Positions 17,708 through 27,106 of a DNA stretch of 64,000 bases are shown here, piece by piece (positions within the stretch are counted from its first letter, which is position 1; every line of letters starts with the position of its first letter). The notes under the pieces were generated by a model. That model searched no databases. It was not told where the DNA came from and saw only the letters and a list, made by a program, of their open reading frames with translations. The translations under genes and the position numbers were made by a program. The DNA comes from Burkholderiales bacterium (GTDB lineage: Bacteria; Pseudomonadota; Gammaproteobacteria; Burkholderiales; Nitrosomonadaceae), in contig JACKLU010000001.1 of NCBI GenBank assembly GCA_024235735.1, forward strand, positions 186,001 to 250,000, given 5' to 3'.

Positions 17708-19245
17708 GCAAATGGCAGCGTAAAGTGAAAGCGGGCGCCCTGTTTATAATCAGGATCCATCCAAAGCCGGCCACCGTTGGCTTCAATCAGCGCCCGGCTG
17801 ATCGAAAGTCCTACACCGAGGCCAGTGGGCTTGGTCGTAAAAAAAGGCTTAAATATACGCTTCAGCGTTTCGGGATCAATGCCGGGGCCATTATCAATGA
17901 TCGAAACCATTGCCATCTTTTCAAGCGCAAGTGTTGTTACTGAAATCCGGATTTCCGATACCGACACCCGTGCACTGCGCATGGCTTCCACCGCATTCCG
18001 GATCAAATTGACCAGAACACGCTGAATCTGAAACCGGTTGGCTCTCACAGCAGGAAGCTTGGATTCCAGATCAAGCACTAGAATGAAGTCTCCGTATCCA
18101 TCGCCGCGCGCCAGCAGCAGGGCATCTTCTATAACCTGATTGAGGTCCAACACCTCACTCTCAACTGTATTATTCTGTAAAAAATTAAGTAACTCATATA
18201 ATTTGTGACCGGCCAACTGTGCTTGTTCAAAACAACTTTTTATGGCATTTTTCATCGAACCGCAGTCTGTCGGTGTTTCATTTAGGGCATGCAGCGCCAC
18301 TTCGCTGTAAGCGGAAATTGCGGTCAACGGAGAATTCAATTCATGCGCAATCGCCGAAGCGGTCAGCATGGCAACCTGCTGTTTAAACAATGCTTCTGTT
18401 TCGTTCCGGTACTGTTGGAGCTTTTTCTCACGCTGCTTTCGCTGCGTAACATCCCGCGCAATACCTACTATCCGCTTGGCCTTTCCCATTTCAAACTGCG
18501 TCTCGCCGAATATGGTTAGCCAGCGTTCCTGTTGCTGGTCGGATTGCAGATCACTGTTTTGTACAATACGGAATTGCACACGGAATTCACCGCCCATACG
18601 GGGATTGATCGCCTTGTCGTATGCAGCCTGACATCTTGCGCGGTCATCGGTATGTACAACAGCAATCAAGTCATCCATTTCATCAATACTGTTGCCACAC
18701 AGCTCGCGCAGGCGCTCATCGCAATATATCCTGCGATTAACACAGTCGATATCGAATATGCCGACATTGACCATCTGCTTGATCAGCCACAAGCGCTCCT
18801 GACTTTCGTGCAATGCATATTCGGCCTGACTGCAACGGTCAACAGTATTCAGCGCAAGCAATACATATATTTGATGCTGAAGCGTAACCGGACTCAGGCT
18901 GATATCAACGCCAATTTCATGACCGTCACGGTGCAGCAACACAAGATTCCGGTTATTTCCCATCGGACGCTTGCGCGGATGCGCCAGATAGTGCTTGCGA
19001 TATTCCCGGTGATGTTCCCGGAAACGCTGCGGAATAAGCGCCTCCACTTCAAGCTTGCAAAGCTCATTGAGCGTGTATCCGCATAATTCCTGCGCGGTTG
19101 CATTGGCCATGACAATTTTACCGGATGCGTCAACCAGTATCATGGCTTCAACCACTGCTTCAAATAAATCGGCGAAACTGATTGGGTTGGGTGACGCTTT
19201 CTGTGCGTGTTCGGTTATCGATTCTGAATTCACTGATTCCTTCAT
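17704..19245 (-). CDS. PAS-PAS sensor histidine kinase (FixL-like architecture)
   Basis: A 513-residue soluble kinase without membrane segments. Two PAS domains (about 25-130 and 150-270), then the HisKA dimerisation helix with the phospho-accepting His in ASAIAHELNSPLTAISAYSE, and an HATPase domain with the N box NLIRNAVEAM, G1 IDNGPGID and G2 GLGVGLSIS. The first PAS lacks the FixL heme-binding context I would look for (no RIxxH signature), so heme sensing is unlikely from sequence alone. It probably phosphorylates the adjacent FixJ-type regulator, whose gene it overlaps. Confidence 0.9.
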   Translation of the reverse strand: MKESVNSESITEHAQKASPNPISFADLFEAVVEAMILVDASGKIVMANATAQELCGYTLNELCKLEVEALIPQRFREHHREYRKHYLAHPRKRPMGNNRNLVLLHRDGHEIGVDISLSPVTLQHQIYVLLALNTVDRCSQAEYALHESQERLWLIKQMVNVGIFDIDCVNRRIYCDERLRELCGNSIDEMDDLIAVVHTDDRARCQAAYDKAINPRMGGEFRVQFRIVQNSDLQSDQQQERWLTIFGETQFEMGKAKRIVGIARDVTQRKQREKKLQQYRNETEALFKQQVAMLTASAIAHELNSPLTAISAYSEVALHALNETPTDCGSMKNAIKSCFEQAQLAGHKLYELLNFLQNNTVESEVLDLNQVIEDALLLARGDGYGDFILVLDLESKLPAVRANRFQIQRVLVNLIRNAVEAMRSARVSVSEIRISVTTLALEKMAMVSIIDNGPGIDPETLKRIFKPFFTTKPTGLGVGLSISRALIEANGGRLWMDPDYKQGARFHFTLPFA

Positions 19246-19415
19246 TATATCGGCAAGCGAAAAAACATAATCTTTACATTTGATTATAAATGATTTCTTA
19301 GTTTTGGACAGATAACATAATCAAGCTCTCGCACGAATTACGATATACAGCTTGCTTATGGACGTCGCCAAAAATTCAGAGTTTTAACTGGAACACGCGC
19401 AGACGAGGCGAGAGC

Positions 19416-19463
19416 AAAAAATATTGACGCAGCATATACCTGATATGTAAGAAAATATTTTTT
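19416..19463 (-). terminator. Nested AT-rich hairpin downstream of the duplicated-module protein
   Basis: AAAAAATATT (19416-19425) pairs with AATATTTTTT (19454-19463), and an inner stem CATAT/ATATG (19433-19437, 19443-19447) caps it. On the minus strand the structure ends in six T. It lies 48 bp after the stop codon of the gene at 19511-20011. It is plausible as an intrinsic terminator, although the stem is AT-only. Confidence 0.4.
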
Positions 19464-19510
19464 GTGAATAACGGTGTATTGTAACGAAGTCTGGATTGTT
19501 AGAGATGCCC

Positions 19511-20011
19511 TTATTCATAGCGAATAAACTCCTCGGCCAGTGCATCGCTACCATAGCGGCTAATCAAGGCATCGATTTCAGCGATCAGATTATCATCCTC
19601 GTCTTCTTCCAGGGCGCCTTCACCCACGAGACGCGCGGTTAGCCCCGATATCATCGCCTCCCTGACCGACTCCAGTGTTGGTGGAGCGTCCAGACTCCGT
19701 TGATTGATTGCCGCTTCAATCACGCGTGACAACGGCTCGCTCGCCACTTTCTGAATAAAATCAATCGCCGCAGCAGTTTCACCATATTCTTCAATCAATG
19801 CATTCAACTCATCCAGCAATGATTCATTGACATCAAAATGATGCAGCTGCTCGGTTTCGGTAAATGCATCAGATAACAGACCGGTTAGAAACTCACGCAT
19901 GGTTTCGAGCGTAACGATTTGACCCGGTTCTGAACGGTTTATGCGATTTTCGATCAAGGCTGATAAATTCGGGCTGACACGAGTAGCCACATCAATCGGG
20001 TTGCGTACCAT
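19511..20011 (-). CDS. Acidic protein of two tandem copies of one module, function unknown
   Basis: A 166-residue soluble acidic protein with an internal duplication. Residues 16-87 and 94-164 align with an offset of about 78: LSALIENRIN/LSRVIEAAIN, TLETMREF/TLESVREA, ELNALIEEYG/EIDALISRYG and A-x2-FI near the end of each. There is no signal peptide, membrane segment or cysteine. A strong GGAGG ribosome site precedes the ATG by 6 nt. It lies between the sensor kinase and polX, with gaps of 265 and 168 bp. I do not recognise the family; each copy could be a four-helix module for protein binding. Confidence 0.75.
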   Translation of the reverse strand: MVRNPIDVATRVSPNLSALIENRINRSEPGQIVTLETMREFLTGLLSDAFTETEQLHHFDVNESLLDELNALIEEYGETAAAIDFIQKVASEPLSRVIEAAINQRSLDAPPTLESVREAMISGLTARLVGEGALEEDEDDNLIAEIDALISRYGSDALAEEFIRYE

Positions 20012-20179
20012 GAGAAACCTCCTCGTTATAATAATGGCATATTACTGCAAGATTATTGTAGTGCATCTATTACAATCCACATTTGCGAGCATCTGCTTTG
20101 TTGCAGATTGCCTGCAAGCCGGCAGTTACTGACGCTGTGCTGAACGGCGATTCAATCCGTGATCAGATCTAGGGTTATT

Positions 20180-21913
20180 TTACATGGTGCGATCGATCAA
20201 CAAACGTAATTCCTGCACCGTACGAGTATTTAATACATCACACTTTTCCAGCCAGCCGCGCCGCGCCTGCCCAATGCCAAAACGCAAATTGGCAAAATCA
20301 TAAATACTATGTGCATCCGAGTTAATGCTTATCAACACGCCCTCCTCCTTCGCCATTCGGCATTGCGTATCGAGTAAATCCAGTCTTTCCGGATGCGCAT
20401 TCAATTCCAGAAAACAGCCGCGCTGCCTGGCTTCACGGATTATACGCAGCATGTCGACATCATACGGTGCGCGGCGTTGCAGCAAACGTCCGGTCGGATG
20501 CGCCAACAGTGTAAAATGCGGATGCTGCATGGCATGAATAATCCGCTCGGTCTGCCTGGTGCGTGACAGATTGAAACTGCTATGCACCGCCGCCACGACC
20601 AGATCGAGTCGCGCCAGCACGCTGTCGGGCAAATCCAGGCTGCCATCTTCCAGAATATCGACCTCGATACTTTTGAGCAACGTGATTCCCTGCAACTCGG
20701 CATTCAACTGATCAATTTCATCGCATTGTTTCAGTAATTGCTGGGTATCGAGTCCATGCGCCACTGTTAACCGCCGGGAATGCTCGGTAATCGCCAGATA
20801 TTCAAAACCCTGGGCCAAACCCGCCTGCGCCATTTCCCGCAGCGTATTATGCCCATCGGTCGCTTTGGTGTGCGCATGCAAATCACCACGCAGATCGCTG
20901 CGTTCAATTAATTGCGGCAATTTCCCTGATTTTGCAATTTCAATCTCGCCGTGATTTTCTCGTAACTCCGGTGGAATGTAGGCCAAACCCACCGCTGCGT
21001 ACACGGCCGCCTCGGATTCGCCCGCAATACGAACGCCCTCGCGGAACACACCGTATTCATTGATCTTCAAGCCTTTTTTTTGCGCCAGGACACGAATCGC
21101 AATATTATGTGCTTTCGAGCCGGTAAAATAATGCAATGCGGCGCCATACGATTCTTCCCTGACCACCCGCAAGTCCACCTGCAAGCCACACTTGAGCATG
21201 ACGCTGGCACGCGTTGCACCCGCCGATAAAATCTCGATCACTTCATCATAGCGGGTAAACCGTCGCACCACCTCTCGGGCAGTCGCCGTTGTCGCAGTCG
21301 TCACGAGAATATCCAGATCGCCAACTGTTTCACGCATACGCCGGTAACTGCCGGCGACAGTAACGCGCACAATTCCGGGCGTGGCCGTCAAGTACTTTTC
21401 CAGCGCCTCGGCGTATTGCGCCGCAATCGCCAGTTTGAAGCGTTGCGCCTGATTCGCATGCACCTCGATCGCTTGCAGGATGTTGTTTTCAATTTTTTCG
21501 CCAAATCCAGGTAAAGCCCGGATCCGCCCATCACGCGCGGCGCGGTGCAATTGTTCCAGTGTTTGCACATCGAGGTCATGATAGAGCGCTTTGACCCGCT
21601 TGGGGCCCAACCCCGGCAGTTTGAGCAGTTCGGTAATCGCTGACGGCAATTCAGTATGCAACCGGTCGAGCAGATTGCAATGTCCAGCCGTGACAATTTC
21701 TTTAATTTTGCCGGCCAAATCGTCGCCGATTCCAGGTAATTGTGTCAGATCCATGCCTTTTTCCAGCAAATGCGACACTTCATTCGGCAATTCACCGATC
21801 ACGCGCGCCGCATTGCGGTACGCGCGAATACGAAACGGATTGGCGTTCTGAATCTCAAGCAAATCGGCTATTTCTTCGAAGATCACGGCAATATCAGCAT
21901 TATGTTTTGGCAT
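20180..21913 (-). CDS. polX: DNA polymerase/3'-5' exonuclease PolX
   Basis: A 577-residue bacterial family X polymerase. N-terminal helix-hairpin-helix DNA-binding region (LPGIGDDLAGKI, LPGLGPKRVKAL), nucleotidyltransferase palm with the Asp pair GDLDILV (about residue 195), and a C-terminal PHP exonuclease domain (DLHAHTKATDG, ITEHS, DILEDGSLDLPD, LNAHPERLD, NSDAHS) with the metal-binding His and Asp residues intact. It fills short gaps in base-excision repair. The ATG at 21913 is preceded by TGGAGT 9 nt upstream; longer in-frame starts up to 21964 add a non-conserved stretch. Divergent from hpf. Confidence 0.94.
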   Translation of the reverse strand: MPKHNADIAVIFEEIADLLEIQNANPFRIRAYRNAARVIGELPNEVSHLLEKGMDLTQLPGIGDDLAGKIKEIVTAGHCNLLDRLHTELPSAITELLKLPGLGPKRVKALYHDLDVQTLEQLHRAARDGRIRALPGFGEKIENNILQAIEVHANQAQRFKLAIAAQYAEALEKYLTATPGIVRVTVAGSYRRMRETVGDLDILVTTATTATAREVVRRFTRYDEVIEILSAGATRASVMLKCGLQVDLRVVREESYGAALHYFTGSKAHNIAIRVLAQKKGLKINEYGVFREGVRIAGESEAAVYAAVGLAYIPPELRENHGEIEIAKSGKLPQLIERSDLRGDLHAHTKATDGHNTLREMAQAGLAQGFEYLAITEHSRRLTVAHGLDTQQLLKQCDEIDQLNAELQGITLLKSIEVDILEDGSLDLPDSVLARLDLVVAAVHSSFNLSRTRQTERIIHAMQHPHFTLLAHPTGRLLQRRAPYDVDMLRIIREARQRGCFLELNAHPERLDLLDTQCRMAKEEGVLISINSDAHSIYDFANLRFGIGQARRGWLEKCDVLNTRTVQELRLLIDRTM

Positions 21914-22107
21914 GCGTAATAACTCCATTCTTACTGTACAGTATTTGCTACCAGCCCGAACCATTGATCCAGCGCAATGAAAGTTCAGATTAATACATTC
22001 CGGCCAGTAAAACTACTACAATGAAAATGCGCAGCGATGAATTGAGGGTATGCGTTTTTCCTACTTATAGGGAGCGCAGCGCACATTCAATCCAGAAGGA
22101 GAAAATT

Positions 22108-22449
22108 ATGGAAGTCACATTGCAAATTACCATGCGGGATATTCCTCATTCTGATGCTTTGGAAAGCCATATCCGTGAGAAAGCAGCAAAGCTGGAGAAA
22201 TTTTATCCGCATATCATGCATTGCCGTGTCACTGTTGAGTTACCACACAGGCATCACCATCAAGGCCGGTTATTTGACGTGCGTATTGACATAACGGTAC
22301 CGGGTGGCGAATTGGTGATCAATCGTGTGGTCAATGAGGATGTTCATATCGCGGTGCGTGATGCATTCGATGCCGCCAAACGCCAGCTGGAGGACTATAG
22401 TCACAGACAAGCATCATCTACCCGACAAGAGCGCTTAATATCGTCATGA
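22108..22449 (+). CDS. hpf: Ribosome hibernation promoting factor / RaiA family protein
   Basis: A 113-residue short-form HPF. It has the conserved core LQITMRDIPHSDALESHIREKA in fragments (LESHIREKAAKLEKFYP), the middle strand VELPHRHHHQG and the C-terminal helix AVRDAFDAAKRQLEDY. These proteins sit in the decoding channel of 30S subunits and promote 100S dimers or inactive 70S in stationary phase or starvation. The ATG at 22108 follows AGAAGGAG by 7 nt; residues that could be read further upstream have no ribosome site. It overlaps pncA by 4 nt, an uncommon partner, so hibernation factor and NAD salvage would be made from one mRNA. Confidence 0.88.
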   Translation: MEVTLQITMRDIPHSDALESHIREKAAKLEKFYPHIMHCRVTVELPHRHHHQGRLFDVRIDITVPGGELVINRVVNEDVHIAVRDAFDAAKRQLEDYSHRQASSTRQERLISS

Positions 22450-23030
22450 CTATTCGGCTGGCGCCCGGCGACGCGCTGATGATCATAGACATGCAAAATG
22501 ATTTTCTGCCCGGCGGTAACCTGGAAATCCGCGGCGCGGATGTCATCATGACCCTGTTGAACCGCTATATTGCCCGTTTTCAGATACTTCATTTGCCGGT
22601 AATCGCAACGCGCGACTGGCACCCGCCTGATCATTGCTCATTTATTGACCAAGGCGGCCTGTGGCCGCCGCATTGTGTCGCCGGATCTATCGGCGCGGCA
22701 TTCCATGCCCATCTGACATTACCCGCCGATGCGCATATCGTCTCCAAAGCCACTGTGCGTGAAACAGAAGCCTATTCCGCTTTTACCGGTAGCGGACTGT
22801 TTGAATTACTGCAATCCTTACATATCTGCCGGATTTTTGCCGGTGGCATTGCCACTGAATACTGCGTACACAATACTGTTATTGACGCTCTGCAACTCGG
22901 CTACTCCGTTGTGATATTGCAAGATGCCATACAGGCGCTTAACCGGCAGCCCAATGACGGCCGTCAGGCAGTGCAGGACATGATCGAGCACGGCGCGCAA
23001 CCGGCGCATTTTTGTGAGCTGGCCGCATGA
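22446..23030 (+). CDS. pncA: Nicotinamidase
   Basis: A 194-residue cysteine hydrolase that deamidates nicotinamide to nicotinate. The catalytic triad is visible: Asp in MIIDMQNDF, Lys in VSKATV and Cys in IATEYCVHNT, with the cis-peptide region GGIATEYC. The metal site includes TRDWHPPDHCSF. The start overlaps the hpf stop and the stop overlaps the pncB start, each by 4 nt (ATGA). With pncB next door this is the salvage route nicotinamide to nicotinate to nicotinate mononucleotide. Length is usual for the family. Confidence 0.95.
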   Translation: MTIRLAPGDALMIIDMQNDFLPGGNLEIRGADVIMTLLNRYIARFQILHLPVIATRDWHPPDHCSFIDQGGLWPPHCVAGSIGAAFHAHLTLPADAHIVSKATVRETEAYSAFTGSGLFELLQSLHICRIFAGGIATEYCVHNTVIDALQLGYSVVILQDAIQALNRQPNDGRQAVQDMIEHGAQPAHFCELAA

Positions 23031-24373
23031 ATCCGCTATCCAGTCCGCTATTGGCTGATTTGTACCAATTCACCATGCTGCAAACCTACCTGGAGCAGGA
23101 TATGCAGCAAACCGCAGTTTTCGAATTATTCATGCGCAAACTGCCGCCAGGACGCAATTTCCTGATTGCAGCCGGATTGGAACAGGCACTGGAATTTCTC
23201 GAGAATCTGACATTCTCAACTGAAGAACTGGAGTGGCTGGCATCCCGTTTTCCTCCACATGTAATTCGTTATCTCGAACATTTCCGCTTCCAGGGCGACG
23301 TACACGCCATGCCTGAAGGCACGATTTTTTTCCCCAACGAGCCGATTCTGCGCATCACCGCGCCCATGCCACAGGCGCAACTGGTGGAATCGCGCATAAT
23401 CAATCTGCTGCATTTTGAAACACTGATCGCATCGAAAGCGGCGCGCTCGGTGCTGATTGCACCGGACAAACTGCTGGTCGACTTCGGCATGCGCCGCGCA
23501 CATGGCGCGGAAGCCGGGCTATTGGCTGCACGCGCCAGCTACCTCGCAGGTTTTTCCGGTACAGCCACAGTATTGGCGGGAACGCTATACGATATTCCGA
23601 TTTTCGGCACCATGGCGCACGCGTTCATTCAGGCGCATGATGATGAAAGCCAGGCCTTCGAGCATTTCGCCCGTTCACATCCGAACAATACCACGTTACT
23701 CATCGACACTTATGATACCGAAGCCGCCGCGCACAAAGTCGTTGCCTTGGCAAATAAACTGAAAACCGACAATATCATCATCAAAGGTGTACGTCTCGAC
23801 AGCGGCGATCTGGCACAACACGCCAGAAACGTCCGTCGCATACTGGATGACGGCGGGCTGCACGGCGTCACCATTTTCGCCAGCGGCAATCTGGATGAAT
23901 ACAAGCTGCAAACATTATTGACTGCCCACGCGCCAATCGATGGTTTCGGTATCGGCACCGCACTCGATGTATCCAACGACGCACCGGCGCTCGACTGCGC
24001 GTACAAATTGCAGGAATTTGCCGGCAAACCCAAGCGCAAACGTTCTGAAGGCAAAGCCACATGGCCGGGCCGAAAGCAGGTTTACCGTATGTTTGACCGT
24101 GACGGCTGCATGTCCGGTGATACTGTCGCCCTTGAAAACGGCGATCCGCAACAAGGTGCGCCTTTATTGCAACCGTTTATGCACGCCGGGAAAAGGCTTC
24201 ATCCAAAGCCCTCACTGCATGCGCTGCGTCAACAAACTTTACTGCATTATCAAAGTCTGCCAGCCGCAATGATTGCCATGGATTGCACCGACAATTATCC
24301 GGTAGCGATCTCCACTACCCTGCAAGCATTGACGGCGCAGCTGGATCGGGAACAACTGAAACTTGATCGATAG
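23027..24373 (+). CDS. pncB: Nicotinate phosphoribosyltransferase
   Basis: A 448-residue enzyme joining nicotinate and PRPP. The N-terminus LLADLYQFTMLQTYLEQDM, the region DFGMRRAHGAEAGL, GTMAHAFIQAHDDE, and LIDTYDTEAA plus VRLDSGDL are all diagnostic of the longer (PncB2-like) class. Cytoplasmic; last gene of the hpf-pncA-pncB string. Its stop codon lies within a 16-bp palindrome. Nothing suggests truncation. Confidence 0.95.
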   Translation: MNPLSSPLLADLYQFTMLQTYLEQDMQQTAVFELFMRKLPPGRNFLIAAGLEQALEFLENLTFSTEELEWLASRFPPHVIRYLEHFRFQGDVHAMPEGTIFFPNEPILRITAPMPQAQLVESRIINLLHFETLIASKAARSVLIAPDKLLVDFGMRRAHGAEAGLLAARASYLAGFSGTATVLAGTLYDIPIFGTMAHAFIQAHDDESQAFEHFARSHPNNTTLLIDTYDTEAAAHKVVALANKLKTDNIIIKGVRLDSGDLAQHARNVRRILDDGGLHGVTIFASGNLDEYKLQTLLTAHAPIDGFGIGTALDVSNDAPALDCAYKLQEFAGKPKRKRSEGKATWPGRKQVYRMFDRDGCMSGDTVALENGDPQQGAPLLQPFMHAGKRLHPKPSLHALRQQTLLHYQSLPAAMIAMDCTDNYPVAISTTLQALTAQLDREQLKLDR

Positions 24374-24381
24374 CTATCGAT
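24366..24381. repeat. 16-bp palindrome across the pncB stop codon
   Basis: ATCGATAGCTATCGAT is a perfect palindrome that includes the pncB TAG (24371-24373). No U-run follows. It may be chance or a weak transcript-end structure. The remaining 24374-24585 gap has no other recognisable feature apart from the AAGGGG ribosome site of the next gene. Confidence 0.4.
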
Positions 24382-24585
24382 GCCGGAGCGCGATAGTTAT
24401 ATTTCCGTTTCACTGTGCAAATGGAATGGATGCCTGACAACATTGTCAAATAAAACGGAATAGCGCAGAATTGAATCACGTAATGTGAAAATAACCGCGA
24501 TGCGCCAAACATAAGCCGCACCTTTCATGTAAACCGGGCGCGTACAAATTGTAATTTTTCAATTCAACAGAAAAGGGGAATGACT

Positions 24586-25035
24586 ATGTCAGTCGGCGAA
24601 ATCTGCAATCGTGAAGTCATTGTTATTCAACGTGATGAGCCCGTACTGGAAGCAGCCAGATTGATGCGCACGTATCATGTCGGCGCACTCATCGTAATCG
24701 ATAAACCCAACGGCCGCGCGATACCGGTCGGTATCGTCACCGATCGCGATCTGGTCGTGGAAGTGCTGGCCACTGAACTGGATGAAACCGTCATTACCGT
24801 CGGCGATATCATGACGCAGGAATTGTTTACCTTGAAGGAAAATACCGCCACGTATGATGCCATCGACTTTATGCGCCGCAAAACCGTCCGTCGTTTGCCA
24901 ATCGTCGATGACGCCGGAGAATTGGTCGGAATATTAACACTGGATGATGTTTTGGAAATTCTGTCCGAAGAAATGCTCGATCTGGCAAAACTGGTCAGAT
25001 ATGAACAAAAAAAAGAAACACGATATCGTCCTTAA
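24586..25035 (+). CDS. Tandem CBS-domain protein
   Basis: A 149-residue stand-alone protein of two CBS domains (about 5-65 and 75-135), with the typical GIVTDRDLVVEV and LVGILTLDDVLEILSEE strands. Such Bateman modules bind adenine nucleotides and regulate a partner that cannot be named here. The ATG at 24586 was chosen because AGGGG ends 7 nt upstream; an ATG two codons earlier (24580) is too close to that site. It lies 212 bp after pncB, so it may be separately expressed. The C-terminus (RYEQKKETRYRP) is basic. Confidence 0.85.
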   Translation: MSVGEICNREVIVIQRDEPVLEAARLMRTYHVGALIVIDKPNGRAIPVGIVTDRDLVVEVLATELDETVITVGDIMTQELFTLKENTATYDAIDFMRRKTVRRLPIVDDAGELVGILTLDDVLEILSEEMLDLAKLVRYEQKKETRYRP

Positions 25036-25283
25036 CAGACGACTGAAAAGCCTAATCGCGGCAGCTGGCGTAAAACAGAAATAGGTGACGCAAGCAAAAC
25101 GCTGAAATCAGTCCTGAAGTTCGCGCGTAGGCGCGAGATGTTTGTACCGACAAAAGTAGTGTTTATGCGTGATAAATGGGCATTATCGTTTTATTTTAAC
25201 GCCGCAGTGGTAGCATGTAGATAATTTTCAACAACCCGCTGAGGCATCACACTCGCCATTTCTTAAAATCTCCCTTGGTCTGC

Positions 25284-25748
25284 TCACACAGACTGGATTT
25301 TGCAGCGCTTGCAGATGCCGTGTAATTCCAGTTGTTTATGCGTTAGCAAAAAACCTGTATTTCGAATGCTGTGTTCCAGTTCTTCAATGATCGCTTTTTT
25401 AATACCCACTTCCTTGACGCTGCCGCAGCGATCACAAATAAGGAATTGCGGCATCTCGTGTTGATGATTGCATGCAATATGTGAACATGAAATGTATTGA
25501 CTTGCTGTTTCAAGTTTATGCACCAGCTTTTCTTTAACCAAAAAATCCAGCATGCGGTAAACCGACATGACGGGTAACGATTCCTTGAACTGGTCTTTGT
25601 AGCGCTCCACAATATCATATGCAGAAAGCGGCAAAGCGGAATTTAACAAAACCATCAGCACTTTCTTGCGCTTATTGGTCAGCTTGTTTCCTGTTGACGC
25701 GCATGTTTTTTGGGATTTTTCGATAATCTTTTCAATATCAGCCATCAT
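25284..25748 (-). CDS. zur: Fur-family regulator, probable zinc regulator Zur
   Basis: A 154-residue Fur-superfamily protein. Winged helix about 20-85 (LTNKRKKVLMVLL, SVYRMLDFLVKEKLVHKL), then the dimerisation domain with two CxxC pairs, CDRCGSVKEV and HGICKRC, that form the structural zinc site, and the HIACNHQHEMPQF region. The spacing and the absence of the usual Fur HHDH signature favour Zur. Context agrees: the GTPase gene upstream on the same strand is of the zinc-responsive ZigA type, and a Zur-box-like palindrome lies further upstream. Start is ATG 25748 or the adjacent ATG one codon later; neither has a clear ribosome site. Confidence 0.85.
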   Translation of the reverse strand: MMADIEKIIEKSQKTCASTGNKLTNKRKKVLMVLLNSALPLSAYDIVERYKDQFKESLPVMSVYRMLDFLVKEKLVHKLETASQYISCSHIACNHQHEMPQFLICDRCGSVKEVGIKKAIIEELEHSIRNTGFLLTHKQLELHGICKRCKIQSV

Positions 25749-25862
25749 TTCATTTATGGTAGTAAAAATTGATAAGTTTTATAAACACACATAGTATTCT
25801 GCGTTACTCCTGATAGGTTTATTGGGGTCGTGCACAGTGACTGATACACCACTTTTTGATTG

Positions 25863-25889
25863 GTAACAGATGCGACTTGCATCTGTTAC
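25863..25889 (-). terminator. Hairpin spanning the end of the zigA-like gene
   Basis: GTAACAGATGC (25863-25873) and GCATCTGTTAC (25879-25889) make a perfect 11-bp stem with a 5-nt loop, and the stop codon of the GTPase gene (25886-25888) is in one arm. No immediate U-run follows on the minus strand. It may partly terminate transcription before zur, or stabilise the mRNA end. Confidence 0.5.
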
Positions 25890-27106
25890 GCCTGCCAGGC
25901 AGGAAATGGATCGCGCAATTCAATCCAGCCTGCTTCACCCGCTTCCAGTTCTGTATCGGTCAACAGGCACTCATCCAGCCATTGGCACAAAGTATGCCGA
26001 TTAAGGTTCTGTCCAATAAAAACCAGCTCCTGCCGCCGGTCGCCGTAAGGTTCCTGCCATTTTTCCATGATCGATTGAATATCGCTCGTCTCTTGCGGCC
26101 ATTCGCTTCTCGGCACAGCTTTCCAGAACAGTCCGGCATAACCGTAACGCGCAATACCGCCGGCCTGACTCCACTGTCCTGCATAATCCGGCCGTGTTGC
26201 CAGCCAGAAAAATCCTTTGGAGCGAAGCAGCTTTCCTTCCGTTCCCCAAGGTTGGTGCAAAAAATCATAAAACCGCTGTGGATGAAATGGTTTCCTGGCT
26301 GAATAGACAAAACTGTCTATGCCGTATTCTTCGGTTTCAGGAATATGTTCACCACGCATTTCTTTTAACCAGCCAGGCGCCTCCTGCGCCTGCTCGAAGC
26401 TGAATTTTCCGGTGTTCAGGATTTTAGAGGGATCTATACGTCCATTTTCAATTGCAATAATTTCCGCCTGCGTATTCAAACACCGCAGAACACTGCGCAA
26501 TTTCCCCAACGCTTCGGCATTAATCAGATCGGTTTTGTTGACCAGAATCACATCGCTAAACTCCACTTGATCAACCAGCAGATCGGCGACGCTGCGTTCA
26601 TCGTCTTCTCCCAGGCTTTCGCCGGTTTCCTGAAGCAGGTCGGCTTGATCATAATCGCGCAGAAAATTGACTGCGTCGATCACAGTGACCATCGTATCCA
26701 GACGTGCAATTTCAGACAGACCAGCACCATCTTCGTCAGCAAACGTGAAAGTTTCCGCGATCGGCATTGGTTCCGATATTCCTGTTGATTCTATGATCAG
26801 ATAATCAAATCTTTTTTCATTGGCCAGCTTACGCACCGCAATTAACAGATCCTCACGCAATGTACAGCAAATGCAGCCATTACTGAATTCAATCAACTTC
26901 TCTTCAGATCGATTCCACGCAATTTCTTTTCCGAGGATAGCCACATCAATATTGATTTCACTCATATCATTAACAATCACAGCGACACGCAACCCTTGCC
27001 GGTTCTTCAGAAGGTGGTGCAGCACGGTTGTTTTACCTGCGCCCAGAAATCCGGAAAGCACGGTTACCGGTAGACGACTGTTGTTTTGGTCAGTATTCGT
27101 ATTCAT
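25886..27106 (-). CDS. zigA: CobW/COG0523 GTPase, zinc chaperone ZigA type
   Basis: A 406-residue G3E GTPase. Walker A GFLGAGKTT (about residue 20), metal-binding CxCC motif in NGCICCTLRED (about 74-77), Walker B-type ESTGISEP, base recognition NKTD, and a CobW C-terminal domain with FFWLATRPDYAGQWSQAGG. COG0523 proteins under Zur control move zinc to client proteins when zinc is scarce. Here a Zur-box-like palindrome lies 72 bp upstream, which supports that assignment. The start region is unusual: four tandem 10-bp units each carry an ATG, of which only the last (27106) opens the long frame. zur is the next gene on this strand. Confidence 0.9.
   Translation of the reverse strand: MNTNTDQNNSRLPVTVLSGFLGAGKTTVLHHLLKNRQGLRVAVIVNDMSEINIDVAILGKEIAWNRSEEKLIEFSNGCICCTLREDLLIAVRKLANEKRFDYLIIESTGISEPMPIAETFTFADEDGAGLSEIARLDTMVTVIDAVNFLRDYDQADLLQETGESLGEDDERSVADLLVDQVEFSDVILVNKTDLINAEALGKLRSVLRCLNTQAEIIAIENGRIDPSKILNTGKFSFEQAQEAPGWLKEMRGEHIPETEEYGIDSFVYSARKPFHPQRFYDFLHQPWGTEGKLLRSKGFFWLATRPDYAGQWSQAGGIARYGYAGLFWKAVPRSEWPQETSDIQSIMEKWQEPYGDRRQELVFIGQNLNRHTLCQWLDECLLTDTELEAGEAGWIELRDPFPAWQA

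Noticed and set aside
17704..19245. Heme-based FixL oxygen sensor
   Set aside because: The PAS domains lack the heme-proximal His signature, so only the architecture is FixL-like.
25110..25140. TCGCGC/GCGCGA hairpin near 25118-25133 as a terminator
   Set aside because: Short stem with no U-run, and far from the stop codons of neighbouring genes.
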